A stretch of DNA of 64,000 nt from Crocinitomicaceae bacterium (GTDB lineage Bacteria; Bacteroidota; Bacteroidia; Flavobacteriales_D; Crocinitomicaceae): the NCBI GenBank assembly GCA_021325675.1, contig JAJTCM010000004.1, forward strand, positions 190,794 through 254,793, written 5' to 3'. Positions 1 to 7,497 of the stretch are shown one piece after another. Position 1 is the first letter of the stretch; each line of letters begins with the position of its first letter. The position numbers were made by a program, and so were the translations under genes. Under the pieces are notes generated by a model that was not told the DNA's origin, made no database searches, and was given only the letters and a program-made list of their open reading frames with translations.

Positions 1-531
1 GCTGAAAAAGAAAACATAATATATTCCAATCGCCTGCACAAAAAATTATACCGGATTGAGCAAATCCTCTATTATTTTGCAGATTTCATTCAAATGTACC
101 CCGACTGGAAATTAGTGATAGCAGGTGAAGGCCAGGAAACTGCCCGTTTGAAGGAGCTTGCCTCAGACCTCGACCTGAGCTCACAGGTTGAATTTGCAGG
201 ATGGCTCGGACAGGAAGAAAACTATAAATTCTACGCCAAATCGAAGATTTACGTTTCCATCCCGGAAAGTGACGGTACGTCTGTAAGCGTACTCGAAGCG
301 ATGTCTGCCGGCTGTCTTCCGGTTGTCTCCGACCTGGCGGTAAGCCATGAGTGGATTGTCAATAAAGTCAACGGGATCATCGAAAGCACAAACATCAATC
401 CTTTCCTGGAAGCCCTGAATATGGAGCAGTCAGATTTTGAAACCATGAACCTCGGACTGGTGAAAGAAAAAGCAGGAAAAAGAGCCTGTACCCAACAGTT
501 CATTGAGATTTACAAGGCCAATGTCGGGTAA
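1..531 (+). CDS. Glycosyltransferase family 4 (GT-B), C-terminal part, cut by window edge
   Basis: The frame is open from base 1, so the start codon lies upstream of the window. The visible 176 residues look like the C-terminal nucleotide-sugar-binding half of a GT-B fold enzyme. They contain a VIAGEGQE strand-turn, an FAGWLGQEE segment, and a SDGTSVSVLEAMSAG stretch that matches the family's EX7E-like donor-binding region followed by a P-V turn. By family it would transfer a sugar from an activated nucleotide donor to a lipid-linked or polysaccharide acceptor at the cytoplasmic membrane face. Donor and acceptor cannot be told from sequence. It is followed, with a few bases of overlap, by an O-antigen ligase-like gene, so it belongs to the polysaccharide cluster running to 4687. 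Confidence 0.85.
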   Translation, partial: AEKENIIYSNRLHKKLYRIEQILYYFADFIQMYPDWKLVIAGEGQETARLKELASDLDLSSQVEFAGWLGQEENYKFYAKSKIYVSIPESDGTSVSVLEAMSAGCLPVVSDLAVSHEWIVNKVNGIIESTNINPFLEALNMEQSDFETMNLGLVKEKAGKRACTQQFIEIYKANVG

Positions 532-1783
532 AATCACGGTATATTATTCGGCACTGCCAGGTATTTTTGCCTTCCTGATGCTGGTTTTTCCCAAGCTGAT
601 AGCTCTCGGGTTTATCTTATTTCTGCCGTATATCGTTTGGGGGGCCATTCAAAAAAGTATCCGTTTTCAGTGGACGTATTTGAGTACGTTCTTCGTGCTG
701 TTTTACCTGTTGTATGTCATTTACGCGCTCTACACCCGCCATCCGGATTGGGCAGGACGTTATATTGAAAATAAGTTATCCTTCATTATTTTACCGATTT
801 TACTGGCTTTTCGCCCGAAAGAGAAAGTGAATTACGGACTGTCAATCGGTTTATACTTACTTGGGCTTCTATTTTTGCTTATCCAGGGATATATTGCCTC
901 CGTCCATGCGTATCTCAACAAAGGGCTGGGATTAAATTCCTTTTTATCCAGCGAATTTTCGGTTGTTCACCATCCCACGTATTTTAGCGCATACCTCCTG
1001 GTGGGTATAGCGTTGTTGATTTACGGGCTGCGAACAGGCCTTCCGTACTTTAAAAAAATGTGGGTTTATCCGTTGGGCGGGATTTTGTTCATCGCTTATT
1101 TTCAGTGCCTGAGCCTGGCCGGAATTTTATTTGGCGTTACGCTGCCCGGAATACTTTTTGTGCGTTTCATTTACCACAGATGGGGGAAAATTGCCGCCGC
1201 TTCATCCGTTGTGCTTGTGAGTGTGCTGATGTATCTCTCTGTTAATTATATTCCACGTATTGAAGGGGAATGGAACGGCGCCATTTGGTATGCGAAGGAA
1301 TACCTGGAGGACCCTCAGGGTTATGTAAAAGCAAATACCTCGCCTGAATCAGGTTCCCAGGAAAGGCTCATCATGTGGACGATCGCCTCACAGGCTTTTT
1401 CAGTTTATCCTTTGGGAGTCGGAACAGGAAATGTAGACGAAGTTTTGGGCACGTTCCTGCGGAAATCCGGGCAGTATAAACTGGCTGCAAAAGAGCTGAA
1501 CCCGCACAACCAGTATTTGCAAACGGCTGTTGAAATTGGGGTTTTGGGATTTTTGGCCCTCCTGGGGATTTTATGCTCAGCGTTTTACTATGGCGTCAGG
1601 TACCGTAACTGGATTGTAGTGATCCTGGCGGCAAACCTCGCTTTCAATATGTTATTTGAATCCATGCTGCAGCGCCAGAGCGGGATTGTTTTTTATACGT
1701 TTTTACTTTTATTTTTTGTATTCATTACTTTAGATCGTAAGCAATTACGTAGTTCTTCAAATTCTGTATCTGAAACCGTTTAG
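521..1783 (+). CDS. O-antigen ligase/polymerase-like membrane protein (WaaL/Wzy type)
   Basis: The 420-residue protein is highly hydrophobic with about ten membrane segments. It has the long periplasmic loop towards the C-terminus typical of the Wzy_C/O-antigen ligase family, with an HNQYLQTAVEIG segment that fits the conserved loop histidine region. Members either polymerise O-units or ligate polysaccharide to a lipid or protein acceptor in the periplasm, and sequence alone does not separate these roles. ATG at 521 is preferred over an upstream TTG at 503, because it overlaps the preceding gene by only 11 bases and starts just before the first membrane segment. The GT2 gene follows after one base, implying translational coupling. 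Confidence 0.8.
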   Translation: MSGKITVYYSALPGIFAFLMLVFPKLIALGFILFLPYIVWGAIQKSIRFQWTYLSTFFVLFYLLYVIYALYTRHPDWAGRYIENKLSFIILPILLAFRPKEKVNYGLSIGLYLLGLLFLLIQGYIASVHAYLNKGLGLNSFLSSEFSVVHHPTYFSAYLLVGIALLIYGLRTGLPYFKKMWVYPLGGILFIAYFQCLSLAGILFGVTLPGILFVRFIYHRWGKIAAASSVVLVSVLMYLSVNYIPRIEGEWNGAIWYAKEYLEDPQGYVKANTSPESGSQERLIMWTIASQAFSVYPLGVGTGNVDEVLGTFLRKSGQYKLAAKELNPHNQYLQTAVEIGVLGFLALLGILCSAFYYGVRYRNWIVVILAANLAFNMLFESMLQRQSGIVFYTFLLLFFVFITLDRKQLRSSSNSVSETV

Positions 1784-1784
1784 C

Positions 1785-2801
1785 ATGATAAAGATAAGCG
1801 TCGTTATACCTTGCCGGAATGAGAAAAGCTACATCGAAGAGTGTGTAAGCGCTATTTTGTCTTCCCGCCTGGAAGCCGCTTGTGAATTACAGGTGTATGT
1901 CGTAGACGGAATGAGCGACGACGGTACTCGGGAAGTCATCAATAGCTTGTGCGCCCAGCATGACAATGTACATTTGGTTGACAATACGCTCAAGTTAACG
2001 CCTTATGCATTTAATCTTGGGATCAAAGCCGGGGGACAGTGCGACTATGTTCAGATTGTTGGTGCGCGCCATATCCTGAGCGATAATTACATCGCGGAAT
2101 GTGTTCAGCGGCTTCAAAACGATCCTTCCATTTGGTGCGTAGGAGGAAAGATCATCAATGAATTTGTAAACGAACCGGGGAAAATTATTGCGGAAGCCAT
2201 GTCAACGAGTTTCGGAATGGGCCTGGGAAATTTCAGGACACTCGAAAAATCCGGCTTCACGGACACCGTTACCAGTCCGATGTACCCGTCCTGGGTGTTT
2301 GCAAAAATCGGTTTCTTTGATGAAAACCTCGTTCGCAACCAGGACGACGATTACAATTTCCGGGTGCTGCAGGCAGGCGGAAAAATTTATTTTGATGCCA
2401 ATATCTCGTTAAAATATTATGTTAGGGCGGCTTTTTCAGGGCTGAGGAAACAATTTTTTCAATACGGCTACTGGAAAGTATTCGTCAACCGGAAGCACAA
2501 AGCCGTGACAACATTCAGGCAATTGATCCCGCCGCTGTTTGTTGCTTACCTGGCCTTGTTCGGTTTTTCATTTCTCATCAGCTTAACGGTGGGATTGATC
2601 TTTTCCCTGCCCTTCGAATTATATCTTGCTCTGCTCTTTTTGGTCTCGCTCAAACAAAGCAAAGGAAAAGACTTTTGGTCCTTCATGCTGGTTTTCCCGA
2701 TGATGCATATCAGCTACGGACTTGGATATTTGCTGGGAATTTTTCATTTTTTAATCCTGGGCCGGGATCCTTCCGGCAAACAAAAAGAATTATCCCGCTG
2801 A
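1785..2801 (+). CDS. Glycosyltransferase family 2 with C-terminal membrane segments
   Basis: This 338-residue protein has a GT-A fold domain at the N-terminus. VVIPCRNEK is the first strand, VVDGMSDDGT the acidic nucleotide-binding region, and a DDDYNFRVLQAG stretch near residue 187 fits the catalytic-base (ED/QDDD) region. About three hydrophobic segments occupy roughly residues 245-335, so it should be membrane-anchored. The arrangement resembles ExoA-like glycosyltransferases of exopolysaccharide synthesis, which extend a lipid-linked oligosaccharide on the cytoplasmic side. The start lies one base after the stop of the O-antigen ligase-like gene. Its exact sugar is unknown. A 58-base gap with a promoter-like element separates it from the aminotransferase gene downstream. 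Confidence 0.85.
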   Translation: MIKISVVIPCRNEKSYIEECVSAILSSRLEAACELQVYVVDGMSDDGTREVINSLCAQHDNVHLVDNTLKLTPYAFNLGIKAGGQCDYVQIVGARHILSDNYIAECVQRLQNDPSIWCVGGKIINEFVNEPGKIIAEAMSTSFGMGLGNFRTLEKSGFTDTVTSPMYPSWVFAKIGFFDENLVRNQDDDYNFRVLQAGGKIYFDANISLKYYVRAAFSGLRKQFFQYGYWKVFVNRKHKAVTTFRQLIPPLFVAYLALFGFSFLISLTVGLIFSLPFELYLALLFLVSLKQSKGKDFWSFMLVFPMMHISYGLGYLLGIFHFLILGRDPSGKQKELSR

Positions 2802-2830
2802 TTCCGGCACGGGCTTTTGTCAAAAAATAC

Positions 2831-2838
2831 TAACTTTG
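2831..2838 (+). promoter_or_regulatory. Probable -7 promoter element before the DegT aminotransferase gene
   Basis: TAACTTTG matches the Bacteroidota -7 consensus TAnnTTTG and lies 21 bases before the ATG at 2860. I see no TTTG at the expected 19-base spacing upstream, so this is a half-match. It would allow the aminotransferase and initiating transferase genes to be transcribed separately from the upstream glycosyltransferases. Confidence 0.4.
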
Positions 2839-2859
2839 ATTAATAAACTTTAATATAGA

Positions 2860-4071
2860 ATGATTCCTTTTTCTCCACCCAGTATCAGCCGTAAAGCGAT
2901 TGATGAAGTTGTTAAAGTGCTTGAATCCGGCTGGATCACGACCGGGCCGCGAACCAAAGCTTTTGAAAAACAGCTGACCGCGTATTGCGGAAACAAAGCC
3001 ACGCTCTGTCTGAACAGTGCAACGGCGGGTTTGGAAATCATCCTGCGCTGGTATGGTGTAAAAGAAGGGGACGAAGTCATTTTACCGGCGTATACGTATT
3101 CCGCTACGGCCAACGTGGTGATGCATTGTGGCGCCAAGCCGGTTTTCGTGGATGTTGATCCGAATACGTTTAATATTTCCCCGGAAGCTATTGAACGGGC
3201 TATCACAGCGCGTACGAAAGTGATTATGCCGGTGGATTTTGGAGGCTTTCCCTGCAATTACGATGCAATTATCGCCCTGGCTGAAAAATACAGGCATTTG
3301 TTCCACGGAGAAACGGAAGAGCAAAACATGCTGGGCCGTGTGCTAGTAATGTCTGATTCAGCGCATTCGATGGGTGCGTGGTACAAAGGAAAACGGGCGG
3401 GTTCGCTGACGGATGTTTCCGTATTTTCTTTCCATGCCGTGAAAAATCTCACTACAGCGGAAGGCGGGGGAGTGGCTTTAAACTTCCCGGAACCGTTCGA
3501 TAATGAAAAAATTTACGCTGATTTATGCATCAAAACGCTGCACGGCCAAAACAAGGACGCGCTGGCTAAAACGCAAAAAGGCAATTGGAAATACGATATT
3601 GTTGAGGCGGGTTACAAATGCAACATGACCGATATTATGGCGGCCATCGGGCAGGTGGAGCTGGAGCGCTACGACCCGGAAATTTTACCGAAACGGAAAG
3701 AAATCTGCGAATTCTATACAAGCGGATTATCGAAGCATGCCTGGGCAGAAACGCCGGTTTTGACCGAAAACGGTATTGAAACCTGCTATCATTTATATCC
3801 GCTGCGGATCAAAGGAATCACGGAAGATCAGCGCGATGCAATTATCCAGGAAATTTTTGATCATGATGTATCGGTGAACGTGCACTTTATCCCGGTTCCA
3901 AAAATGAGCTTTTATACCAACCTGGGATACAGCCTGGATGATTACCAGGTGACAAAAGACAGCTTCGAGCGGGAAATTTCCCTGCCGGTGTTTTATGATT
4001 TGACGCAGGAACAAATGGAAACTGTTCTGAAGGCCGTAATCGCTTCCGTTGAGAAAATCCTGCGCTCCTAA
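2860..4071 (+). CDS. DegT/DnrJ/EryC1/StrS-family sugar aminotransferase
   Basis: This 403-residue PLP enzyme matches family length. The N-terminus (PFSPPSISRKAIDEV, then ESGWITTGP) is typical of the family, SDSAHSMGA lies in the cofactor pocket, and the Schiff-base lysine is K195 in FHAVKNLTTAEGGG. Family members move an amino group from glutamate to a nucleotide-linked keto sugar. Next to a PglC-like initiating transferase, the natural inference is a PglE-like UDP-4-keto-6-deoxy-HexNAc aminotransferase making a UDP-4-amino sugar, whose keto substrate could come from the FlaA1/CapD-like dehydratase encoded at 47749-49626. The substrate is inferred from context only. The downstream gene starts near the end of this one. 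Confidence 0.9.
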   Translation: MIPFSPPSISRKAIDEVVKVLESGWITTGPRTKAFEKQLTAYCGNKATLCLNSATAGLEIILRWYGVKEGDEVILPAYTYSATANVVMHCGAKPVFVDVDPNTFNISPEAIERAITARTKVIMPVDFGGFPCNYDAIIALAEKYRHLFHGETEEQNMLGRVLVMSDSAHSMGAWYKGKRAGSLTDVSVFSFHAVKNLTTAEGGGVALNFPEPFDNEKIYADLCIKTLHGQNKDALAKTQKGNWKYDIVEAGYKCNMTDIMAAIGQVELERYDPEILPKRKEICEFYTSGLSKHAWAETPVLTENGIETCYHLYPLRIKGITEDQRDAIIQEIFDHDVSVNVHFIPVPKMSFYTNLGYSLDDYQVTKDSFEREISLPVFYDLTQEQMETVLKAVIASVEKILRS

Positions 4072-4099
4072 ATTATTAACTCCAAACTCCGGAACTCAC

Positions 4100-4687
4100 T
4101 TGAAACGCTTGTTCGATATCTGCTTTTCACTGCTCATCTTACTGGTGTTCCTGCCTTTCGGCTTAATTATTACCATTCTCATCCTTTTTTCAGGGAAAGG
4201 CGGCATTTTTTACCGGCAGCAGCGGATTGGCCGCTTTGGAAAACCTTTTTTCCTGTTGAAATTCCGGACAATGCGGCCGGATTCCGATAAGTTGGGACAG
4301 CTCACTGTCGGGATGCGTGATCCGCGGGTGACCCGCGTAGGCTTTTTCCTTCGAAAATATAAGCTCGACGAATTCCCCCAGTTTATTAATGTGCTGAAGG
4401 GAGAAATGAGTATCGTTGGCCCGCGCCCGGAAGTGAAAAAATATGTTGATCTGTACACAGACGAGCAACGGAAAATCTTAGCGGTTAAGCCCGGGATCAC
4501 GGATTCTGCGTCGCTTGAATATTTTGATGAGAACCGCATTTTGGGTGAGTCTTCCGATGCTGAAAAAACGTATATCGAAGAAATCATGCCGCACAAACTA
4601 GAGCTCAATAAGAAATACCTCGATAACCCAACCCTGGGAAATGACCTGAAAATTATGTGGCGAACAGCAAGAAAAATGCTTTCTTAA
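4100..4687 (+). CDS. Initiating sugar transferase (bacterial sugar transferase, PglC/WcaJ type)
   Basis: This short polyprenyl-phosphate sugar-1-phosphate transferase (about 195 residues) has the family core. A hydrophobic N-terminal segment follows LKRLFDI, then GGIFYRQQRIGRFGKPF, LKFRTMRP with the catalytic-type acidic region, LRKYKLDEFPQ, and GEMSIVGPRPE. It lacks the long N-terminal membrane domain of WcaJ, so it resembles PglC. It would load the first sugar phosphate onto undecaprenyl phosphate. No ATG fits. TTG at 4100 gives the usual family N-terminus, while another TTG at 4049 would add 17 residues inside the aminotransferase gene. Together with the DegT enzyme this suggests that the first sugar is an amino sugar. 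Confidence 0.88.
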   Translation: MKRLFDICFSLLILLVFLPFGLIITILILFSGKGGIFYRQQRIGRFGKPFFLLKFRTMRPDSDKLGQLTVGMRDPRVTRVGFFLRKYKLDEFPQFINVLKGEMSIVGPRPEVKKYVDLYTDEQRKILAVKPGITDSASLEYFDENRILGESSDAEKTYIEEIMPHKLELNKKYLDNPTLGNDLKIMWRTARKMLS

Positions 4688-4692
4688 TGCGA

Positions 4693-4723
4693 TAATACGA
4701 TTGAGCGGACAATTAGCACATTA
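4693..4723. repeat. Octad-type AT-rich repeat at the end of the DUF486 gene
   Basis: The gap after the sugar transferase contains loosely octameric units ending in the 12-mer ATTAGCACATTA (4712-4723), which overlaps the stop codon of the DUF486 gene on the other strand. The same 12-mer recurs at 5168-5179, and inverted at 5111-5122, so copies lie on both sides of that gene. Confidence 0.6.
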
Positions 4724-5089
4724 TTTCTTGAACATAAAATAAACCGCAAGCACTAAAAACACCATTCCGATCAGGTGGTTCATGCGAAACGTTTCATTTT
4801 TGAAGAAAATCAGCGAGAAGACAACGAAAACGATGAGCGTGATCACTTCCTGGATTACTTTCAGCTGCATTAATGTAAAAGGCCCGCCATGATCTTTAAA
4901 CCCAAGACGGTTCGCCGGTACCTGTAAGCAATATTCAAAAAAGGCCAGTCCCCAGCTGATGAGGATCACGCCGATAATCCCGATCCCGGCCAGTTTTTTG
5001 TGCTCGGAGAATTTCAGGTGGCCGTACCAGGCAAAAGTCATAAAAATGTTCGAAGCGAGTAAAAGCAGGATGCTGTAGATTCCTTTCAT
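4721..5089 (-). CDS. DMT-superfamily small membrane protein, DUF486 family
   Basis: The 122-residue protein has about four membrane segments and resembles the DUF486 family. It has an N-terminal ILLLLASNIFMTFAWYGHL helix, a central FFEYCLQVPANRLG motif and a C-terminal NHLIGMVFLVLAVYFMFK helix. The family is related to small drug/metabolite transporters, but no substrate is established. ATG at 5089 is used. A TTG at 5107 would add six residues and lacks support. The gene stands alone between converging and diverging neighbours. Members of one repeat family lie at both ends (4693-4723 and 5111-5200). Confidence 0.85.
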   Translation of the reverse strand: MKGIYSILLLLASNIFMTFAWYGHLKFSEHKKLAGIGIIGVILISWGLAFFEYCLQVPANRLGFKDHGGPFTLMQLKVIQEVITLIVFVVFSLIFFKNETFRMNHLIGMVFLVLAVYFMFKK

Positions 5090-5110
5090 AACTAAAATTT
5101 GAGACAAAGG

Positions 5111-5200
5111 TAATGTGCTAATATGCTAATGTGTCAATATACTGATTAAAATAATTAACAGGAAAGTATTAGCACATTAACTAATCAGCACATTAAATCA
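5111..5200. repeat. Octad-phased intergenic inverted repeat (GCTAAT family)
   Basis: The left arm from 5114 reads in 8-bp steps as GTGCTAAT, ATGCTAAT, GTGTCAAT, ATACTGAT. The right arm from about 5167 reads ATTAGCAC, ATTAACTA, ATCAGCAC, ATTAAATC, ATTAAATT. TAATGTGCTAAT (5111-5122) is an exact inverse of ATTAGCACATTA (5168-5179). The two arms can pair around an AT-rich loop. The element fills the gap between the divergent DUF486 and epimerase genes, so it also holds their promoters. Confidence 0.7.
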
Positions 5201-5213
5201 TTAAATTTACCCC

Positions 5214-6218
5214 ATGATTCTGGTAACGGGGGGAACAGGGCTTTTGGGTAGTAACTTACTGTTTGACTTGAGTGCATCCGGTGGCGCTATCCGTGCAATT
5301 TACCGTGACCCTGCTAAAATCGGCACCGTTCAGAAATTATTCCGAAAGCTCGATCCGGAGCTGGGAGAAACCCGTTTTCATAAAATCGAATGGATGCCCT
5401 GCGATGTGCTTGACGTTGTGACGCTTGAAGAAGCCATGACGGGCTGCGATTACGTTTATCACTGTGCTGCACAGGTTTCTTTTCGCCGCAGGGATTTTAA
5501 CCAGATGATGAAGATCAACCGCCAGGGAACGTTTAACGTAGTGAATGTGGCGCTCAACTTACCTGTCAAAAAGCTGTGTTACGTTTCTTCTACGGCAGCT
5601 GTTGGCAAAGTCCGGGTGAACGGTCACGATTACGTAGTTGAAACCAATAAATGGACGCAATCTCCTCAAACAAGCGGCTACGCGCTCAGCAAATATTCAG
5701 CGGAAAAAGAAGTCTGGCGGGCAAAAGAGGAAGGCCTGAACGTAGTTATCATCAACCCGAGCGTGATTTTTGGCCCCGGTGACTGGGAAGAAAGCTCGCT
5801 GACGATTTTCCGTACGCTGGTTAACGGCCTTCGTTTTTATACCAAAGGCTCAAATGCTTTTGTGGATGTGCGTGACGTTGTCCGGGCGATGATCACACTG
5901 CAGAATTCCGATATTTCAGGCGAGCGCTTTTTATGTACCGGGACAAATATCCGTTTTTATGAATTGTTCCAGCTGATGTCCAAAGAGCTGAAAGTGAAAG
6001 CGCCGTCTATTTTCGCCAATCGGTTTTTATCCGGCGTTGCCTGGCGTTTGCTGGCGATAACGGAGCTTTTCGGTAAAAAGCCAACCCTCACGCGTGAATC
6101 GGTTTCCAGTTCCCATTCCCACACGGAATACGACAGCTCCAGGCTGGTAAAAGCGCTGGATTTTAAATTCACGGAGCTTTCGGATACAATCGCTTATACT
6201 GTCAAAAACAGGCTTTAA
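5214..6218 (+). CDS. NAD-dependent epimerase/dehydratase (extended SDR, DFR-like)
   Basis: The 334-residue protein has the extended SDR layout. The dinucleotide-binding glycine motif TGGTGLLGSNLL is at the N-terminus, YHCAAQVSF marks the conserved AA turn, SSTAAVG carries the catalytic serine region, and YALSKYSAEK is the YxxxK motif. It resembles dihydroflavonol-4-reductase or 3-beta-hydroxysteroid dehydrogenase-like bacterial proteins, which act on many keto/hydroxy substrates, so the substrate cannot be stated. The stop codon overlaps that of the convergent leucine-rich repeat gene by four bases (6215-6218). I see no terminator there. Confidence 0.85.
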   Translation: MILVTGGTGLLGSNLLFDLSASGGAIRAIYRDPAKIGTVQKLFRKLDPELGETRFHKIEWMPCDVLDVVTLEEAMTGCDYVYHCAAQVSFRRRDFNQMMKINRQGTFNVVNVALNLPVKKLCYVSSTAAVGKVRVNGHDYVVETNKWTQSPQTSGYALSKYSAEKEVWRAKEEGLNVVIINPSVIFGPGDWEESSLTIFRTLVNGLRFYTKGSNAFVDVRDVVRAMITLQNSDISGERFLCTGTNIRFYELFQLMSKELKVKAPSIFANRFLSGVAWRLLAITELFGKKPTLTRESVSSSHSHTEYDSSRLVKALDFKFTELSDTIAYTVKNRL

Positions 6219-6940
6219 TTCACTATAATTTGTAAACGGGTGGTTTTCTGTGTGCGCAAACACATAGGCAAAACGATGTTGAGATCAATTTCCAGGGTTT
6301 CCAAACGGCGCAGCTCACACATCGATTCAGGTAGCTGAAGTAAAAACCCCGCTTCTTTTAGTTTCAGATAATTCAGGTTCTGCAATTGCGCTATTTCTTT
6401 CGGGATTTCTGTCAGCCGGTTGCGGCCCAGGTCGATATAACGTATACTGGTGGCTGAGAAAAGCTCCGGCGGTAAGTGTGTCAGGAAATTCCAGTTGAGC
6501 TGAAGCACTTGTAGTTTTTTAAGCTGGCCAATGCCCGGAGGCAAAGTTGTGAGCCGGTTCTGGTTCAGGATCAGTTGTTCCAGGTTTTCGAGCTGGCCGA
6601 TAGAATCCGGCAATTTTTCAAGCTCATTGTATTGAATGGATAAAATGCGGAGCTTTTTCAGCCGGCAGATTTCGTCCGGAAGCGTTTTCAGCTTATTTTT
6701 TCCAATGTAAAGCTCTTCCAGGTTTTCCAACTGACCGATTTTCCAGGAAAGGGAGTCCAGCTCGTTTTCATACAAATGGAGCTCGCGGAGCTGGGTTTTT
6801 TCGTACAATTCATCCGGCAAAACGGTGTAATGCTTCCGGTTGAGGTTGGCTTTTTCCGTGGAGGGCGTAATTTTCTCAACTGACCTCGGAGCACAGGAAA
6901 ACAAGGCGATCAGGCTGAAAAAATACAGAAGGGCTTTCAT
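6215..6940 (-). CDS. Leucine-rich repeat lipoprotein
   Basis: The 241-residue product starts with a lipoprotein signal (MKALLYFFSLIALFSC), where the cysteine at position 16 is the likely lipidation site. Most of the protein is seven to eight leucine-rich repeats of about 23 residues, of the type LxxLxLxxNxLxxLPxxIxxLxxL. Such repeats form a curved protein-binding surface, and in Bacteroidota they often sit on the outer membrane or in the periplasm. The open frame extends to 7168, but the extension has no signal sequence and crosses the neighbouring promoter region, so ATG at 6940 is chosen. The partner is unknown. Confidence 0.8.
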   Translation of the reverse strand: MKALLYFFSLIALFSCAPRSVEKITPSTEKANLNRKHYTVLPDELYEKTQLRELHLYENELDSLSWKIGQLENLEELYIGKNKLKTLPDEICRLKKLRILSIQYNELEKLPDSIGQLENLEQLILNQNRLTTLPPGIGQLKKLQVLQLNWNFLTHLPPELFSATSIRYIDLGRNRLTEIPKEIAQLQNLNYLKLKEAGFLLQLPESMCELRRLETLEIDLNIVLPMCLRTQKTTRLQIIVN

Positions 6941-7028
6941 TCTTTTTGATTTAAAATTAAACTTTTTTCGTTTAGTCCTGTCTGACTGCTTAGAAATATG
7001 TAAGTAATAACAATTAAAATCAAAAACC

Positions 7029-7397
7029 ATGAAGACAATCATTTTAAGCCTTTGCCTGTTGTTAGGAACGCAGCTCGCTTTCGGACAGGAGAAAACAAAA
7101 CAGAGAAAAACACCGGAGCAGCGCGCCGAGATGATGACGAACCGCCTGAGCGAAGAAGTTAAGCTCACCCCGGAACAACGTGAAAAAATCTATTCCATCA
7201 ACCTGCGTTCAGCAGAAAAATCAATGAAAATCCACAAAGAAGCTGATTTAACTGACGAACAACGCAAAGAAAAATTGCAAAAACACCGCAGGGATGTTAA
7301 AAAACTGGTGATGGCTGAATTAACGCCTGAACAGCAAAAAACGCTCAAGGAAAAACACAAAGCCCGCAAGAAGGAACATATGCAGGATGGGGAGTAA
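7029..7397 (+). CDS. Small secreted LTPEQ-motif protein (Spy/CpxP-like)
   Basis: The 122-residue protein has a signal peptide (about residues 1-19, cleavage after AFGQ). The mature part is strongly charged and helical, with LTPEQREKIY around residue 46 and LTPEQQKTLKEKHK around residue 98. Paired LTxxQ motifs are the hallmark of the Spy/CpxP fold, and in Bacteroidota similar proteins form small secreted families. A periplasmic chaperone or stress-sensor role is possible but only inferred. The gene is divergent from the leucine-rich repeat lipoprotein and is followed by a hairpin repeat and a strong terminator. Confidence 0.7.
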   Translation: MKTIILSLCLLLGTQLAFGQEKTKQRKTPEQRAEMMTNRLSEEVKLTPEQREKIYSINLRSAEKSMKIHKEADLTDEQRKEKLQKHRRDVKKLVMAELTPEQQKTLKEKHKARKKEHMQDGE

Positions 7398-7402
7398 TTA
7401 AT

Positions 7403-7449
7403 TTGAAACATATAAGACACATAAGGGCATGAGATATTATATGGTTCAA
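7403..7449. repeat. Octad-phased inverted repeat (ACATAG/GACACATA family)
   Basis: TTGAAACATATAA (7403-7415) pairs with TTATATGGTTCAA (7437-7449) with one mismatch in 13. The spacer keeps an 8-bp rhythm (ACATATAA, GACACATA, AGGGCATG, AGATATTA). The octad GACACATA also occurs in the repeat at 35539-35681, which places both in one family. It lies immediately before the terminator at 7451. Confidence 0.65.
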
Positions 7450-7450
7450 T

Positions 7451-7481
7451 AAAAAAGGCCGGGCGAATCCCGGCCTTTTTT
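7451..7481. terminator. Bidirectional Rho-independent terminator
   Basis: GGCCGGG (7457-7463) pairs perfectly with CCCGGCC (7469-7475) around a five-base loop. It is flanked by six A on the left and six T on the right, so it can stop transcription from both the secreted-protein gene and the converging DUF4139 gene. Confidence 0.92.
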
Positions 7482-7497
7482 ATTTTATTGAATGTTA

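Noticed and set aside
6941-7168. N-terminal extension of the leucine-rich repeat lipoprotein
   Set aside because: The added residues are not signal-like and cross the divergent gene's 5' end. The lipoprotein signal begins at 6940.
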